64,000 bases of DNA from Vibrio comitans. Lineage in GTDB: Bacteria > Pseudomonadota > Gammaproteobacteria > Enterobacterales > Vibrionaceae. The notes under the pieces are model-generated. The model saw only the letters and a list, made by a program, of their open reading frames with translations. It was not told where the DNA came from and did not search any database. The position numbers were made by a program, and so were the translations under genes. Below are positions 8,415 to 17,268 of the stretch, one piece after another. Each line of letters opens with the position of its first letter. The first letter of the stretch is position 1. The DNA lies in NCBI GenBank assembly GCA_024346835.1, contig AP024867.1, positions 1,364,001 through 1,428,000 of the forward strand, in the 5' to 3' direction.

Positions 8415-9788
8415 TCACATCATTACTAAGTAAGCAAGGAAAATCACCGATAATCCGTAGATGATTGGATGTACTTCTTTACCTTTACCTGCAACTAGCA
8501 TGGAGAACGAGTAGCTGACAAAGCCCATCGCCATGCCATTCGCTGGCGAGAAGCTAAGAATGGTAAACATGATGGTAAAGAAAGCTGCGATACGAGATTC
8601 TTTCTTTTCCCACTGAATACTTCCCAGCCTACCAACCATATAGATTCCCACTACCACCATTGCTGGCGCAACTATAGCTGTTGAGAAAATAGAGAATAGG
8701 GGGAACAAGAACAGAGATATAAGGAATAAACCCGATACAACCACTGCAGCAAGTCCAGTTCTTGCACCTTGAGAAGACGCAATACCTGACTCTGAGAAAG
8801 CAGTAATTGACGTTGTACCTAATACCGTGCCAATTACCGTACCGCCAGCATCAGCTACCAGGGCAGATTTAGCGTTAGGTACTTTACCGTCTTTATCAAT
8901 GATACCTGCATCACGCCCAACACCAACGATGGTGCTTAACCCGTCAAAGAAGTCGACGATAAAGAAGATGATTACAATAAATAGCAGGTCAAATAGCTTT
9001 TCTGGCGTAAAGGCAGAAAAATTAAAGATTGCACCAAAACTTGGCGCTAAGCTCGGCGGCATAGAAACTAATGAATCAGGAATTGGCGCATTAGAAGTGC
9101 CCATAAATGCATCAGCTGCAATGGTAAGTACAATCGACGTGACAAACGAGATAAATGTCGCAAGTTTAATGTCTCTAATCATACAAGCTAGAGCAACAAA
9201 GATACTGATGAAGGCAATCAATACTTGAGGCTCTTTGATGTCGCCCATGCTCACTAGGATTATAGGGTTTGATACAATAATTCCTGCGTTTTTAAGACCA
9301 AGAAACGCAATGAAAAGGCCAAGAGAGACCGTAATTGCCAGTTTGAGATCTTCTGGAATAGACTCAATCATGGTCTTTCTTATCTTAGTTAACGAGAAGA
9401 TAAGATAGATGATTCCTGAGAGGAAGATTCCAAACAAAGCCTCATGCCAAAGAAGTGCAACTGAGCCGCTAAACAACACTCCTTTAAAAAAGCCGTTCAT
9501 GCTCATACCAGGAGCAAGCATTACAGGGTAATTACCAAACACGCCCATGATTAGTGTTGCAATTGCTGCTGCTATGGCGGTTGCTGTAAACACTGCACCG
9601 CGATCCATACCAGGAATATCTCCTAATATCGCAGGGTTAACAGCAAGGATGTAGCTCATCGCCAAGAAGGTAATGAAACCTGCGTACAACTCTGTACCAA
9701 TACTAGATTTGCGCTCGCTGATCTTGAACTGTCGGTCGATAACCGAAGTACTACTTGGGCTTGGCTGAATGAGGGTTTCTTGACTCAC
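8415..9788 (-). CDS. NCS2-family purine permease (guanine/hypoxanthine/adenine type)
   Basis: This 457-residue inner-membrane protein has about a dozen hydrophobic segments and belongs to the AzgA-like branch of the NCS2 family (E. coli GhxP/AdeQ type). Members import purine bases with protons. Visible family blocks are TFLAMSYILAVNPAILG near residue 40, MLAPGMSMNGFF near 90, and VDFFDGLSTIVGVGRDAG near 285. The start is a GTG at 9786-9788 with AAGG seven bases upstream. The leader carries a guanine-class riboswitch and a PurR-like box, which supports guanine or hypoxanthine as the substrate. It ends in the terminator shared with yciH. Confidence 0.9.
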   Translation of the reverse strand: MSQETLIQPSPSSTSVIDRQFKISERKSSIGTELYAGFITFLAMSYILAVNPAILGDIPGMDRGAVFTATAIAAAIATLIMGVFGNYPVMLAPGMSMNGFFKGVLFSGSVALLWHEALFGIFLSGIIYLIFSLTKIRKTMIESIPEDLKLAITVSLGLFIAFLGLKNAGIIVSNPIILVSMGDIKEPQVLIAFISIFVALACMIRDIKLATFISFVTSIVLTIAADAFMGTSNAPIPDSLVSMPPSLAPSFGAIFNFSAFTPEKLFDLLFIVIIFFIVDFFDGLSTIVGVGRDAGIIDKDGKVPNAKSALVADAGGTVIGTVLGTTSITAFSESGIASSQGARTGLAAVVVSGLFLISLFLFPLFSIFSTAIVAPAMVVVGIYMVGRLGSIQWEKKESRIAAFFTIMFTILSFSPANGMAMGFVSYSFSMLVAGKGKEVHPIIYGLSVIFLAYLVMM

Positions 9789-9906
9789 AATATAACCTTA
9801 ATTAACTAAAACAATTAGGTAGTTGAACCATCTGAATAAGGAAGGTTCAAGACATCGAAGCCCATGTGAGTGGTGGGTGCACAATGAATAATTGAGCACC
9901 GGAAAA

Positions 9907-9969
9907 CTGTAGTCCCAGAGTTAGGTTCTAGGGTAGAAACGATTGGTCCAAATCACCAAACATATACAG
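9907..9969 (-). promoter_or_regulatory. guanine-class purine riboswitch aptamer
   Basis: Read on the minus strand, the 63-nt element has the purine aptamer core. P1 is CTGTA/TACAG, extendable by four pairs including wobbles. P2 is TTGGT/ACCAA with loop GATTTGG. J2/3 is CGTTTCTACC, P3 is a 6-bp stem CCTAGA/TCTGGG, and L3 is ACCTAAC. J3/1 reads GACTAC, placing C at the ligand-pairing position that is U in adenine aptamers, so guanine or hypoxanthine is expected. It lies about 120 bases before the permease start. Confidence 0.9.
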
Positions 9970-9995
9970 CTTCGATATAATAAATTTGGCGCGTA

Positions 9996-10011
9996 TAGTA
10001 AACGTTTGCGT
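9996..10011. promoter_or_regulatory. PurR-type operator upstream of the purine permease
   Basis: The 16-mer TAGTAAACGTTTGCGT matches the PurR consensus ACGCAAACGTTTGCGT at 13 of 16 positions, including the whole AAACGTTTGCGT half and centre. It lies 27 bases upstream of the riboswitch. A candidate -10 (TATTAT on minus, 9978-9983) lies between them, so repression at initiation is likely. Confidence 0.7.
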
Positions 10012-10444
10012 AAGTAATTCAACCTATATTTTGGACTGTCTATGATGTTATTGATCTGAGTGTTCTAAAACCTCAGTTTTAATGATTTTTATCGGGCGAT
10101 AACCAAAGCGAAGGATTAAAGGATTTCGTAATAACTAAGCTAAGACGTAGAGGTTTAATCTGATAATATCTTAAGGGCTCCTCAAACAAAGATTCTTCGA
10201 TTGAGCAAAGCTGCATTTTAGTTCTATAACATCAAGCGTCCTAAAAGCATCAATAAAAATCTTGCTGCTCACAGCCTCTTTTCATTCAAAGATTTTGAAG
10301 CACCTTGTCAATTCTTTCCGATATTTTTTAGAAACAGCCTATTTATACTTACTAAAAATGTCGCAAACGCGTTATTAAGCCTGATTTGAGTAAGTCGAGA
10401 AAACTTAGGCTCGCTTTGATAGTAATCTTGAAAAAGGAGACATT
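10012..10444. other. intergenic region before pirin, no gene seen
   Basis: About 430 bases without an ORF of useful length. It must hold the pirin promoter; the pirin ribosome site AAAAAGGAGA is at its right end (10432-10441). I saw no clear hairpin or repeat. Confidence 0.5.
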
Positions 10445-11140
10445 ATGATTAATTTACGCCGTTCAAATGAAAGAGGCAGTGTAGATCTTGGTTGGCTACA
10501 GACCAAGCATACATTTTCATTTGCTAACTACTACGATCCTGAGCAGATAGGATTTTCCGCACTTCGCGTTATCAATGACGACCTTGTACATCCTGGTTCG
10601 GGTTTTGATACTCATGGGCATAAGGATATGGAAATTATCAGTGTTGTCCTAGAAGGTACTATTGCACATAAAGACAGTGAAGGTAATGTCGAGCAATTAC
10701 CAGCAGGTGAGTTTCAACTAATGTCTGCGGGAAAAGGGATTTTTCATAGTGAGTTTAATCCTTCAAAGACTGAAAATCTAAAGCTCTTGCAGATATGGAT
10801 CGAGCCAAACACCTTTGGTGGTAAACCCGGTTATCAACAAAAACACTTTGGTAAAAAGTTTGGTATTACTACTATCGCGTCACCTGACGGCAGAGAGAAT
10901 TCTTTTACTATTAAGCAAGATGCAAGTCTGCATCAGTTAGTGTTGGAAGCTAACAGTGAGTTAAAATTCGATATAGAGCCGGGGCGAAAACTGTATGTGC
11001 ATCAAGTTGAAGGGTCATTGAAGGTTAATGATGTCACTTTGTCGCAGGGGGATGGCGCTAAAGTTTCAAATGAGCCTAGCGTTTTGCTTGCTAATCATTC
11101 TGACAAGCAAATAGTAGCACTTGTATTTGACCTTCCTTAA
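10445..11140 (+). CDS. pirin family protein (YhhW-like)
   Basis: A 231-residue bicupin of the pirin family. The N-terminal cupin carries the iron ligands seen in pirins: the HGH pair in DTHGHKDMEI near residues 58-60 and the His/Glu pair in GIFHSEFNP near 101-103. E. coli YhhW, the nearest well-known homologue (231 residues), has quercetinase activity in vitro, and the true substrate is unknown. The start has a strong AAAAAGGAG site. It is a single-gene unit; a 12-bp AT-rich hairpin follows about 80 bases after the stop. Confidence 0.9.
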   Translation: MINLRRSNERGSVDLGWLQTKHTFSFANYYDPEQIGFSALRVINDDLVHPGSGFDTHGHKDMEIISVVLEGTIAHKDSEGNVEQLPAGEFQLMSAGKGIFHSEFNPSKTENLKLLQIWIEPNTFGGKPGYQQKHFGKKFGITTIASPDGRENSFTIKQDASLHQLVLEANSELKFDIEPGRKLYVHQVEGSLKVNDVTLSQGDGAKVSNEPSVLLANHSDKQIVALVFDLP

Positions 11141-11220
11141 GCTGACCTAGAACTAAAGAAATTACGGAGTACTGTATTTATGCACAGTATTATGGGTGCA
11201 GTGTTGTCTCACTTTAAGTT

Positions 11221-11256
11221 AGACATGATTAATTTTAAGGTTAATCATGTCTTTAC
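11221..11256 (+). terminator. AT-rich hairpin after pirin
   Basis: A perfect 12-bp stem (AGACATGATTAA with TTAATCATGTCT) has an 8-base loop and is followed by TTTACG. The T-run is short, so it is a weak terminator candidate for the pirin transcript. Confidence 0.5.
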
Positions 11257-11366
11257 GTTGAAGCGAAAGAGAGGGTTCAAACTCCGAGCTCTTGTCAAAC
11301 GAGAACCAAGAGATTTGAAAACCTCTTTAACCATCAACCAGATCAAAGGATTTTAGACTAACAGTG

Positions 11367-12644
11367 TTACTTTTTAGCGCGTTTCTTAAGTGCTTGCATC
11401 ACACGCAGACGGCTCTCAGCGCTACTTTGGTCATTAGCGTTATTTGTGCGACTTTGGCGGTTTTTAAATGCTGGCTTACTGTGCATTTTGGCTAGCAGAG
11501 CGTCACGGCTATCTACTTCGTAGCCTTCCAGTGGAACACGTCTGATGCGGTGTTGAATCAGCTTTTCAACCTGAACCAAGGTGAGTTCTTCTTTACGGCT
11601 AACAAATGAAACTGCATGACCTTGTTGACCCGCTCGGCCGGTTCTGCCGATTCGGTGTACATAGTCCTCAGCAAGGAAAGGCATGTCGTAGTTTACAACA
11701 TGTGGTAAGCCTTGAATGTCTAGGCCCCGAGCTGCGACATCAGTTGCAACTAATACGCGAGCCTTACCTGATTTAAACTCGTCTAACGCGCGTCTACGTG
11801 CACTCTGTTTTTTATCACCGTGACAAAGCACAGCGTTAATTCCATCAAGCTTTAGCTCATTAACAACATCATTAGCCGTTTCTTTATAGTTAACAAAAAC
11901 AAGAACTTGCTTCCAGTTTTTCTTACCGATTAACTCTGAAAGTAGTTCACGCTTGCGCTCTTCTTCAACTGGATAGACAACATGAGCGACAGTAGATGCA
12001 GTGGAGTTCTCAGCGTTAACAATGATGCGTTTAGGCTTACGTAAATACTCTTGTGCTAGTGCGTTCATTTGCGCAGATGAGGTAGCAGAAAACATCATAG
12101 TTTGAGGGTGTGTTGAAACACCTGCCATAATAGTACGAATTGCACTAATGAAACCCATATCGAGCATTCGATCGGCTTCATCAAAGATCAAAGCCTCTAA
12201 GTGAGTTAAGTTCACATTACCTAACTCAAGATGCTCATTCAGACGTCCAGGTGTTGCAACAAGGATATCAACACCTGCTTGTAGTTTACGTTCTTGAGAT
12301 GACATTTTTGCGCCACCGTAAACAGCAGCAATTGAAATGCTCGTGTATTTAGAGAAACTCTTAATGTTATTTGCAATCTGATCGGCCAATTCGCGAGTAG
12401 GCGCTAAAACAAGGGCTCGAACACTGCCTCGGCTATGAGGTTTTGGATTGTCGATGATCTGCTGAATGATAGGTAAAGAGAACGCTGCTGTTTTACCTGT
12501 CCCGGTCTGAGCATGTGCAAGAATGTCGTTACCGCGACGGATCTGCGGAATAGCTTGCTGTTGAATAGGGGTCAGCTTTTCATAATTGCACTCAGTCAGT
12601 GCGCGAACGATATCAGAAGAAAAACCTTGTGATGAAAATGACAT
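11367..12644 (-). CDS. rhlE: DEAD-box ATP-dependent RNA helicase RhlE
   Basis: The 425-residue protein carries all core helicase motifs in order: Q motif (TPIQQQAIP), motif I (AQTGTGKTAAF), Ia (PTRELADQ), II (DEAD), III (SAT), V (ATDVAARGLDIQG) and VI (HRIGRTGRAG). The basic C-terminal tail (about 375-425, ending ALKKRAKK) is short and lacks the RNA-binding domain of DbpA, which fits RhlE. Such enzymes remodel rRNA and mRNA structure, notably in ribosome assembly and the cold. It is monocistronic on minus, converging on pirin; the 510 bases upstream contain no gene. Confidence 0.9.
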   Translation of the reverse strand: MSFSSQGFSSDIVRALTECNYEKLTPIQQQAIPQIRRGNDILAHAQTGTGKTAAFSLPIIQQIIDNPKPHSRGSVRALVLAPTRELADQIANNIKSFSKYTSISIAAVYGGAKMSSQERKLQAGVDILVATPGRLNEHLELGNVNLTHLEALIFDEADRMLDMGFISAIRTIMAGVSTHPQTMMFSATSSAQMNALAQEYLRKPKRIIVNAENSTASTVAHVVYPVEEERKRELLSELIGKKNWKQVLVFVNYKETANDVVNELKLDGINAVLCHGDKKQSARRRALDEFKSGKARVLVATDVAARGLDIQGLPHVVNYDMPFLAEDYVHRIGRTGRAGQQGHAVSFVSRKEELTLVQVEKLIQHRIRRVPLEGYEVDSRDALLAKMHSKPAFKNRQSRTNNANDQSSAESRLRVMQALKKRAKK

Positions 12645-13154
12645 TCTTTGTTCCTATTAGATGTTGGTTGGCTTGAAGACTTTCACTGAGGGACACAGGC
12701 AATCATAGCAGACCAAAAATACGGTCGACGATTATAGATGAATATGAAGCGTTGTGGGGACATATTTTAGTAGTGAATGCGTTTTTCTATTAAAAGACAT
12801 TAGGAGATAACTTTGTATTGCAGTTTTTGCGGGCAACATACTGAGGATAGTAGTGTATAAAAAAGCAGACGCAGCTGTGCATGACGCAAAAAGTTTCTTT
12901 GTGTGAAAGAGAACTAAGGAAGGATAAGGGAGGGACGAGTTATAGGGGCATTTACTTAATCATAAAACCGTATTTAACATAACATTGATTATGCGCATTT
13001 AATTATTGGTTGTTAACATATGATTGTACTGGTGTTTTCATTTCTTACCGATCTTGCTTATAAGCTAGTTTTCTTGGTTTTGATTCATCGCCCGTGCTCT
13101 TAGATGTCTGCTACGTCAAATCTAGCGAGTTTCGTGAAGCTCTGTCTACAAAAT
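12645..13154. other. intergenic region upstream of rhlE, no gene seen
   Basis: About 510 bases hold the rhlE promoter and leader and the trailer of the VOC gene. No ORF above 60 codons or convincing hairpin was recognised. A long untranslated leader would not be unusual for an RNA helicase, but nothing here proves one. Confidence 0.4.
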
Positions 13155-13565
13155 TTAATCTAGTACGTCTTCGCAGAACCGAAACAGATAACCGTCCGGT
13201 GTTTGGACTATAAATTGGTTTTGTGTAGCCATTTGAGAACCGCAGAGATATGACTTAGTTTCTAGCTCTAGATAGATGGAATCTTTCGCAACACTCGTTA
13301 CGTGCGTATATAAAGTTTTAATGTCTGTTACATCCCACTGAAAATTAACCCCTCGGCCAAATGGAAATTCTGTGGCTGCAACTAGCCATTTGCGACTATT
13401 GCTATCAATACCTTCTAGCATCAAGTCAACACCATCTTTAGTTAGATACAAAAACTGTTCGCTTAATCGCTCATACTTTACGGAGAAATTGAGCACCTCA
13501 ACGAAAAAGTGTTTGTTTTCCTCTATGTCACGACAGTAAAGCTCAGGTACGACTCTTAAGCTCAT
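13155..13565 (-). CDS. VOC-fold protein (glyoxalase/bleomycin-resistance superfamily)
   Basis: A 136-residue single-module VOC protein. It has the paired beta-alpha-beta-beta-beta pattern: VVPELYCRDIEENKHFFVEV at the start, LTKDGVDLMLEG, then FQWDVTDIKTLYTHV and a C-terminal TPDGYLFRFCED. The last Glu in RFCED is at the usual metal-ligand position, but the first expected His is not obvious. A small-molecule binding or isomerase role is possible; the substrate cannot be told. The ATG has a TGGAG site. It is isolated, with more than 500 non-coding bases on both sides. Confidence 0.75.
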   Translation of the reverse strand: MSLRVVPELYCRDIEENKHFFVEVLNFSVKYERLSEQFLYLTKDGVDLMLEGIDSNSRKWLVAATEFPFGRGVNFQWDVTDIKTLYTHVTSVAKDSIYLELETKSYLCGSQMATQNQFIVQTPDGYLFRFCEDVLD

Positions 13566-14100
13566 TAATTACTCCAGTAATATAATTCGTATATACCACA
13601 GAGATTAGACCATTATTGCTTTGTTTTGAGAACACCAGTTTTCACGAGAAACAACGTGGTACACACACTTAATTACACTGTAACTTAAGCGTTATGGAAA
13701 GAATTGCCAGTTAGCCCAAGCATGAACCATACATTTAAAGAAACACTCTTAACGCTCCCCATCTCATAGCAAATCTACATAAGCAAATACTGAGTAAAAT
13801 GCTCAATTGGTTAACTCATAACCTGTATTAATAGTAACCAAAACGAAAGTAAGTACAAACTCATGTAACGTTTAATATTCGAACAGAATAATATTCTGGT
13901 CCATTTTTAGCCAGTGTAAGTTAATTACACCAACCTGATGACAGCACAATAACAATGTTAGTAAGTTATTGATATAAATAGAAAATACGAAAATCACATA
14001 TAACCTAGCCCATACTGAATTATTGTTACGTCGCGTTTGGTGGTTAATGATCGGTATACATTTAACTGCACCTAGTTAGTTATAGTGCATTAGTGGGTAT
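13566..14100. other. intergenic region, no gene seen
   Basis: About 535 AT-rich bases between the VOC gene start and the end of the vxr operon. It should hold the VOC promoter. I looked for integron attC-like sites, sRNA-like hairpins and short ORFs and found nothing I can support. Confidence 0.4.
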
Positions 14101-14129
14101 TAAAAAAACCAAGAGCATTACTGCTCTTG
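14101..14129 (-). terminator. terminator of the vxr-type operon, overlapping the last stop codon
   Basis: On the minus strand the stem CAAGAGCA/TGCTCTTG (14110-14117 with 14122-14129) has a 4-base loop and is followed by GGTTTTTTTA. The stop codon TAA of the preceding small gene (14118-14120) lies in the loop. Confidence 0.85.
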
Positions 14130-14273
14130 ATCCTTTTTAAACTCAGCGCGGATGTCTTCAGCCACTTGCTTAATTGCTTGCGCTGTACTCATTCCACTTG
14201 CCATTAACTCTTGAATACGTTCAACAGCTTTCTGCTGTTCTTCATGACTGAGTGGTGGTAAATCATCTAACAT
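14118..14273 (-). CDS. YoaH-like UPF0181 small protein (vxrE-type)
   Basis: This 51-residue ORF reads [18 protein letters not shown], then [16 protein letters not shown], and ends EFKKDQEQ. It matches the UPF0181 (YoaH) family, whose pattern is [28 protein letters not shown]. The function is unknown. Its ATG has a GGAG site 5 bases upstream, and it starts 22 bases after the DUF2861 gene, so it is the last gene of the histidine kinase operon. I recall the V. cholerae vxr operon also ending in a UPF0181 gene (vxrE). The stop codon is embedded in the operon terminator. Confidence 0.85.
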   Translation of the reverse strand: [51 protein letters not shown]

Positions 14274-14295
14274 AATTACTCCGAATTGCTCTACC

Positions 14296-15177
14296 CTACT
14301 CTTCTGTGTAGTCGATAGTCTTACTGATGGTTCGTTTATCTTTAAACAGTATCGGCCCTTGCCATTGTGATTGAGTCATAGACACGCTCACAACATAACG
14401 CTCAGGCTCTACGGCGTTGCGAGGCAGTTTAACAGGATAATTAGACTCATACGACTTATTCCATACAGATGAATACTGTCCATCTTTATAGTCATAAACC
14501 GTTACCTCTTGCACTGGCAACGGACAATAACGATTCAGCAAACGCTTCTTGTCTACCGCCCAACTGTCTTTCGAATCCCAGCGCACGACATGTACAGGAT
14601 CCGCTTCAGTGATAACTATCCAATGAGACCATTTATTTTGTGCTTTATCTTCAATAGACAACTGATACAAACCAGATTTAAGTGGTTTATTTAAACTGTA
14701 AGTCGCTTCAGTCTGCTGCAAGGTTCTCTTTTCGTCGGTGAGTGTTTCAAAGGCATCTTGGTCGATAACTTCTTTAGAGATGCTGGTATTCGGCCACAAA
14801 GTTAATCTAACCTGCGCTAATGACTCTTCTGAGATGATTTGAAGTCTAAGTTTATTCGATAATCGACCAGGGCGCTGCACTGACACCTTTTCTATGGTGA
14901 TTGAGTCTAACCAGGTAGGCAATCCCTCTGAGATAAGACTCTTACCACAATCTTTTTCAGTTGCCTGTTTCAGCAAAGCCTCAAGATGTGGCTCTAGGTT
15001 ATCCGTTGATTCTTGTTGCCATACCTGCACCATAAGATCGAACATACCGCTCAAATCATCTTCAAGCAGCTTTTTGTGCATACGTGTGACAGCGTTGTTT
15101 TCTTCAAACCATTGCGCATTGGTAGTTACAGGAACTACCGCAGGCAAAAGTAACAACGCAGATAACAGCGGTTTCAT
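14296..15177 (-). CDS. DUF2861-type exported protein in the vxr operon
   Basis: The 293-residue protein starts with a cleavable signal peptide (MKPLLSALLLLPAVVPVTTNA, probable cut after NA), so it should be periplasmic. I assign it to DUF2861 from its overall look and its place in a Vibrio two-component operon; no catalytic motif is visible. The middle and C-terminal parts look beta-rich. Its start overlaps the response regulator stop by one base (TAATG), which implies coupled translation and suggests a role in sensing or output of the same system. The V. cholerae vxr operon has three genes after vxrB and here I count two, so exact equivalence is unsure. Confidence 0.7.
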   Translation of the reverse strand: MKPLLSALLLLPAVVPVTTNAQWFEENNAVTRMHKKLLEDDLSGMFDLMVQVWQQESTDNLEPHLEALLKQATEKDCGKSLISEGLPTWLDSITIEKVSVQRPGRLSNKLRLQIISEESLAQVRLTLWPNTSISKEVIDQDAFETLTDEKRTLQQTEATYSLNKPLKSGLYQLSIEDKAQNKWSHWIVITEADPVHVVRWDSKDSWAVDKKRLLNRYCPLPVQEVTVYDYKDGQYSSVWNKSYESNYPVKLPRNAVEPERYVVSVSMTQSQWQGPILFKDKRTISKTIDYTEE

Positions 15178-15839
15178 TAGCTTTTCATCTTGTAACCAAC
15201 GCCACGCAATGTCTCGATATCAATACCAGGCAATTTTTGACGAAGCTGTAGAACATGTGTATCAACCGTTCGAGTTGTTGGGAAATGATTGTAGCCCCAC
15301 ACATGGTCAAGAAGTTCATCACGTGTGAACACTCGACCTAGGTTACTGGCCAAGAACATCAACAAATCAAACTCTGTTCGCGTCAAAGAAATGCTGTCGC
15401 CTTTATAATGTACTTCGCGAGTCGCTTTATCTATAACAAGATTGTCGGTGATAACCTTAGAATCGTCTGTTCCTGCTTCACTTCCTGGACTTCTTAAGTT
15501 GGCACGGATGCGAGCAAATAGCTCAGCTTCAGCAAAAGGCTTGGTTAGGTAATCATCTGCACCAGCATCTAGGCCTGAAACCTTATCCTTCACAGTCACC
15601 AAGGCTGTTAAAAGAATAACCGGCACAGATTTAATTTCCTTCCACTCTGCGAGCTTAGAAATTGAATCACCATCTGGCAATTGTCTGTCCAGAATGACTA
15701 GATCCGCTTTTTCCCACAGTGCTGCTGTATCTGCAATAGTTTCAGAATGTAGGCAGTTATAGCCTGCTTGTTCAAGGCTAACTAACAAACCATCAGCAAG
15801 GTTTTTATCATCTTCAACGAGTAGTAGTGTTTGTTCCAC
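15177..15839 (-). CDS. vxrB: OmpR-family response regulator VxrB (WigR)
   Basis: The 220-residue protein has a receiver domain (1-115) with acidic pocket EDD near residues 9-11, phospho-Asp in VILDRQLPDG near 53 and Lys in LTKPFAEAE near 101. A winged-helix DNA-binding domain (about 125-220) contains TRTEFDLLMFLASN, VWGYNHFPTTRTVDTHV and LRGVGYKM. In V. cholerae VxrB (WigR) activates cell-wall synthesis genes, type VI secretion and biofilm under envelope stress. It overlaps the kinase gene by 26 bases and the DUF2861 gene by one, so the operon is translationally coupled. Confidence 0.85.
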   Translation of the reverse strand: MEQTLLLVEDDKNLADGLLVSLEQAGYNCLHSETIADTAALWEKADLVILDRQLPDGDSISKLAEWKEIKSVPVILLTALVTVKDKVSGLDAGADDYLTKPFAEAELFARIRANLRSPGSEAGTDDSKVITDNLVIDKATREVHYKGDSISLTRTEFDLLMFLASNLGRVFTRDELLDHVWGYNHFPTTRTVDTHVLQLRQKLPGIDIETLRGVGYKMKS

Positions 15840-17268
15840 AAGGGATCTCCATTACAAATTTAGTTGGGGGACCAACAAGTTTCATGCATCCCCCCATTCG
15901 TCCCACCATTGATTCAACAATAGTCAATCCAAGCCCAAGACCAGCTTCGCTGACAAAGGGCTTTCTCAATTGTTTCCAATCTTTAGCACTTAAATTGCCT
16001 TCGTCTTGCACTTCAATGATGAGCGTGTTGTCATTTCGATGTACGCAAAGTTCAACCTTGCCCACACCATACTTAATTGCATTGTTAACCAAATTATCTA
16101 TACAGGTGCCAAGCCAATAAATGTTGACCTGTACTTCAATGTCTTTTTCTATATTCAGCGAGACATCGCCGGAATAGTTTTCAACTTTATACTCAAGCCA
16201 TTCTTGCATCGATGGCAGGTGTTCTGTTGCTAACGGTCGATTATCTGATTGCAGATAATCCTTACTCGCCTCAGCAAGTTGTCGAAGTCGTCTTGAATCT
16301 TCACATAACCGTCTAAATTCATCGTAAACCGTTTCTGGTAAATGCTCGAATTCGCGCCTAAACCCTTCAACAGTCATAGACAAACTCGCTATCGGCGTAC
16401 GCAGTTCATGGGTCAGGATCTGAAGGATGAGCATTCTACTGCGCATCTCTTCCCGCTTACTGTTCCATCGGTAAACCGACCAGCCAATAATCAAGGCAAG
16501 GTTTAGTAGCACTAAGGCATACAGTAAGTTCTTGATAAGGTGGCTGTTGTCTTGTTGCTGCCAACAAATGTTGCCGCGCTCAAAGAAACACTCGTTTACT
16601 TGAGAAACAAGAGTGAAACTTAATTCAGCTTCTTTGGCATTGTGCTCCAATGTTTCCAGATCAAATACAAAATAACTATCACCCTTACGTAGCCAATATT
16701 CGTTACCTTGTAACAACATGGGCGCACCTGAAAGCAGTGCGACAATCGAGTCGCTATGCATCAGTTGCAATCGACCGAGCAAACTGTCCGGCTCTGCCAA
16801 TTGTCTCTCGTTGATGTGCATGTACTGTTGCAACTCATCAAAACGTTCTGGATGAGCTTTCACGTAGCGAGCCGCATAAGTGCCCCCGCCCGGATGAATA
16901 TGATTTGAACGAGCAAACCACTTCAAAGGTAATTCAGTGCCTCTACACATTGCCCGTGTAAACACTAGGGGCTCAGTAACTGTTGGGCTAAGTGGTAGTT
17001 TACCTTTACAGTTTTGCTCTAGTTGATACAGAAGCTGTATATCTTTTAAGGGATATTTACTGGTCTGTGGCAACATGGAATTTGGGTTGATTAGTGCTGT
17101 CGGAAAGTCAGCCTGAATCACTTGCATGTCATACACATCTTTTGCATCTTCAAACACAAATAAGCTCACCAAAGAATCTAGTCTTTGGGGAAGTGTTTTC
17201 GCTGCTAGCATTGGGCTAACAGTCACTAAGCTTATGAATAGGAGTAAAGTTCTCAAAGAGTACAACAT
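15814..17268 (-). CDS. vxrA: sensor histidine kinase VxrA (WigK)
   Basis: This 484-residue membrane kinase starts with a signal peptide (about 1-22, ending MLAA), followed by a periplasmic domain of about 225 residues (DUF3404-like). A transmembrane helix (LLYALVLLNLALIIGWSVY) lies near 248-266. The H-box reads LILQILTHELRTPIASLSM, and the ATPase domain has NLVNNAIKYGVG (N box), VQDEGN (G1) and GLGLTIVES (G2). Periplasmic Cys residues occur in pairs and could form disulfides. The match to VxrA/WigK rests on domain layout and gene order. It heads the operon; no cognate operator was identified. Confidence 0.83.
   Translation of the reverse strand: MLYSLRTLLLFISLVTVSPMLAAKTLPQRLDSLVSLFVFEDAKDVYDMQVIQADFPTALINPNSMLPQTSKYPLKDIQLLYQLEQNCKGKLPLSPTVTEPLVFTRAMCRGTELPLKWFARSNHIHPGGGTYAARYVKAHPERFDELQQYMHINERQLAEPDSLLGRLQLMHSDSIVALLSGAPMLLQGNEYWLRKGDSYFVFDLETLEHNAKEAELSFTLVSQVNECFFERGNICWQQQDNSHLIKNLLYALVLLNLALIIGWSVYRWNSKREEMRSRMLILQILTHELRTPIASLSMTVEGFRREFEHLPETVYDEFRRLCEDSRRLRQLAEASKDYLQSDNRPLATEHLPSMQEWLEYKVENYSGDVSLNIEKDIEVQVNIYWLGTCIDNLVNNAIKYGVGKVELCVHRNDNTLIIEVQDEGNLSAKDWKQLRKPFVSEAGLGLGLTIVESMVGRMGGCMKLVGPPTKFVMEIPCGTNTTTR

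Noticed and set aside
13566..14100. Possible integron attC site or VCR-like repeat
   Set aside because: A short TAACTTAAGCGTTAT segment caught the eye, but there is no matching partner arm or imperfect-hairpin layout.
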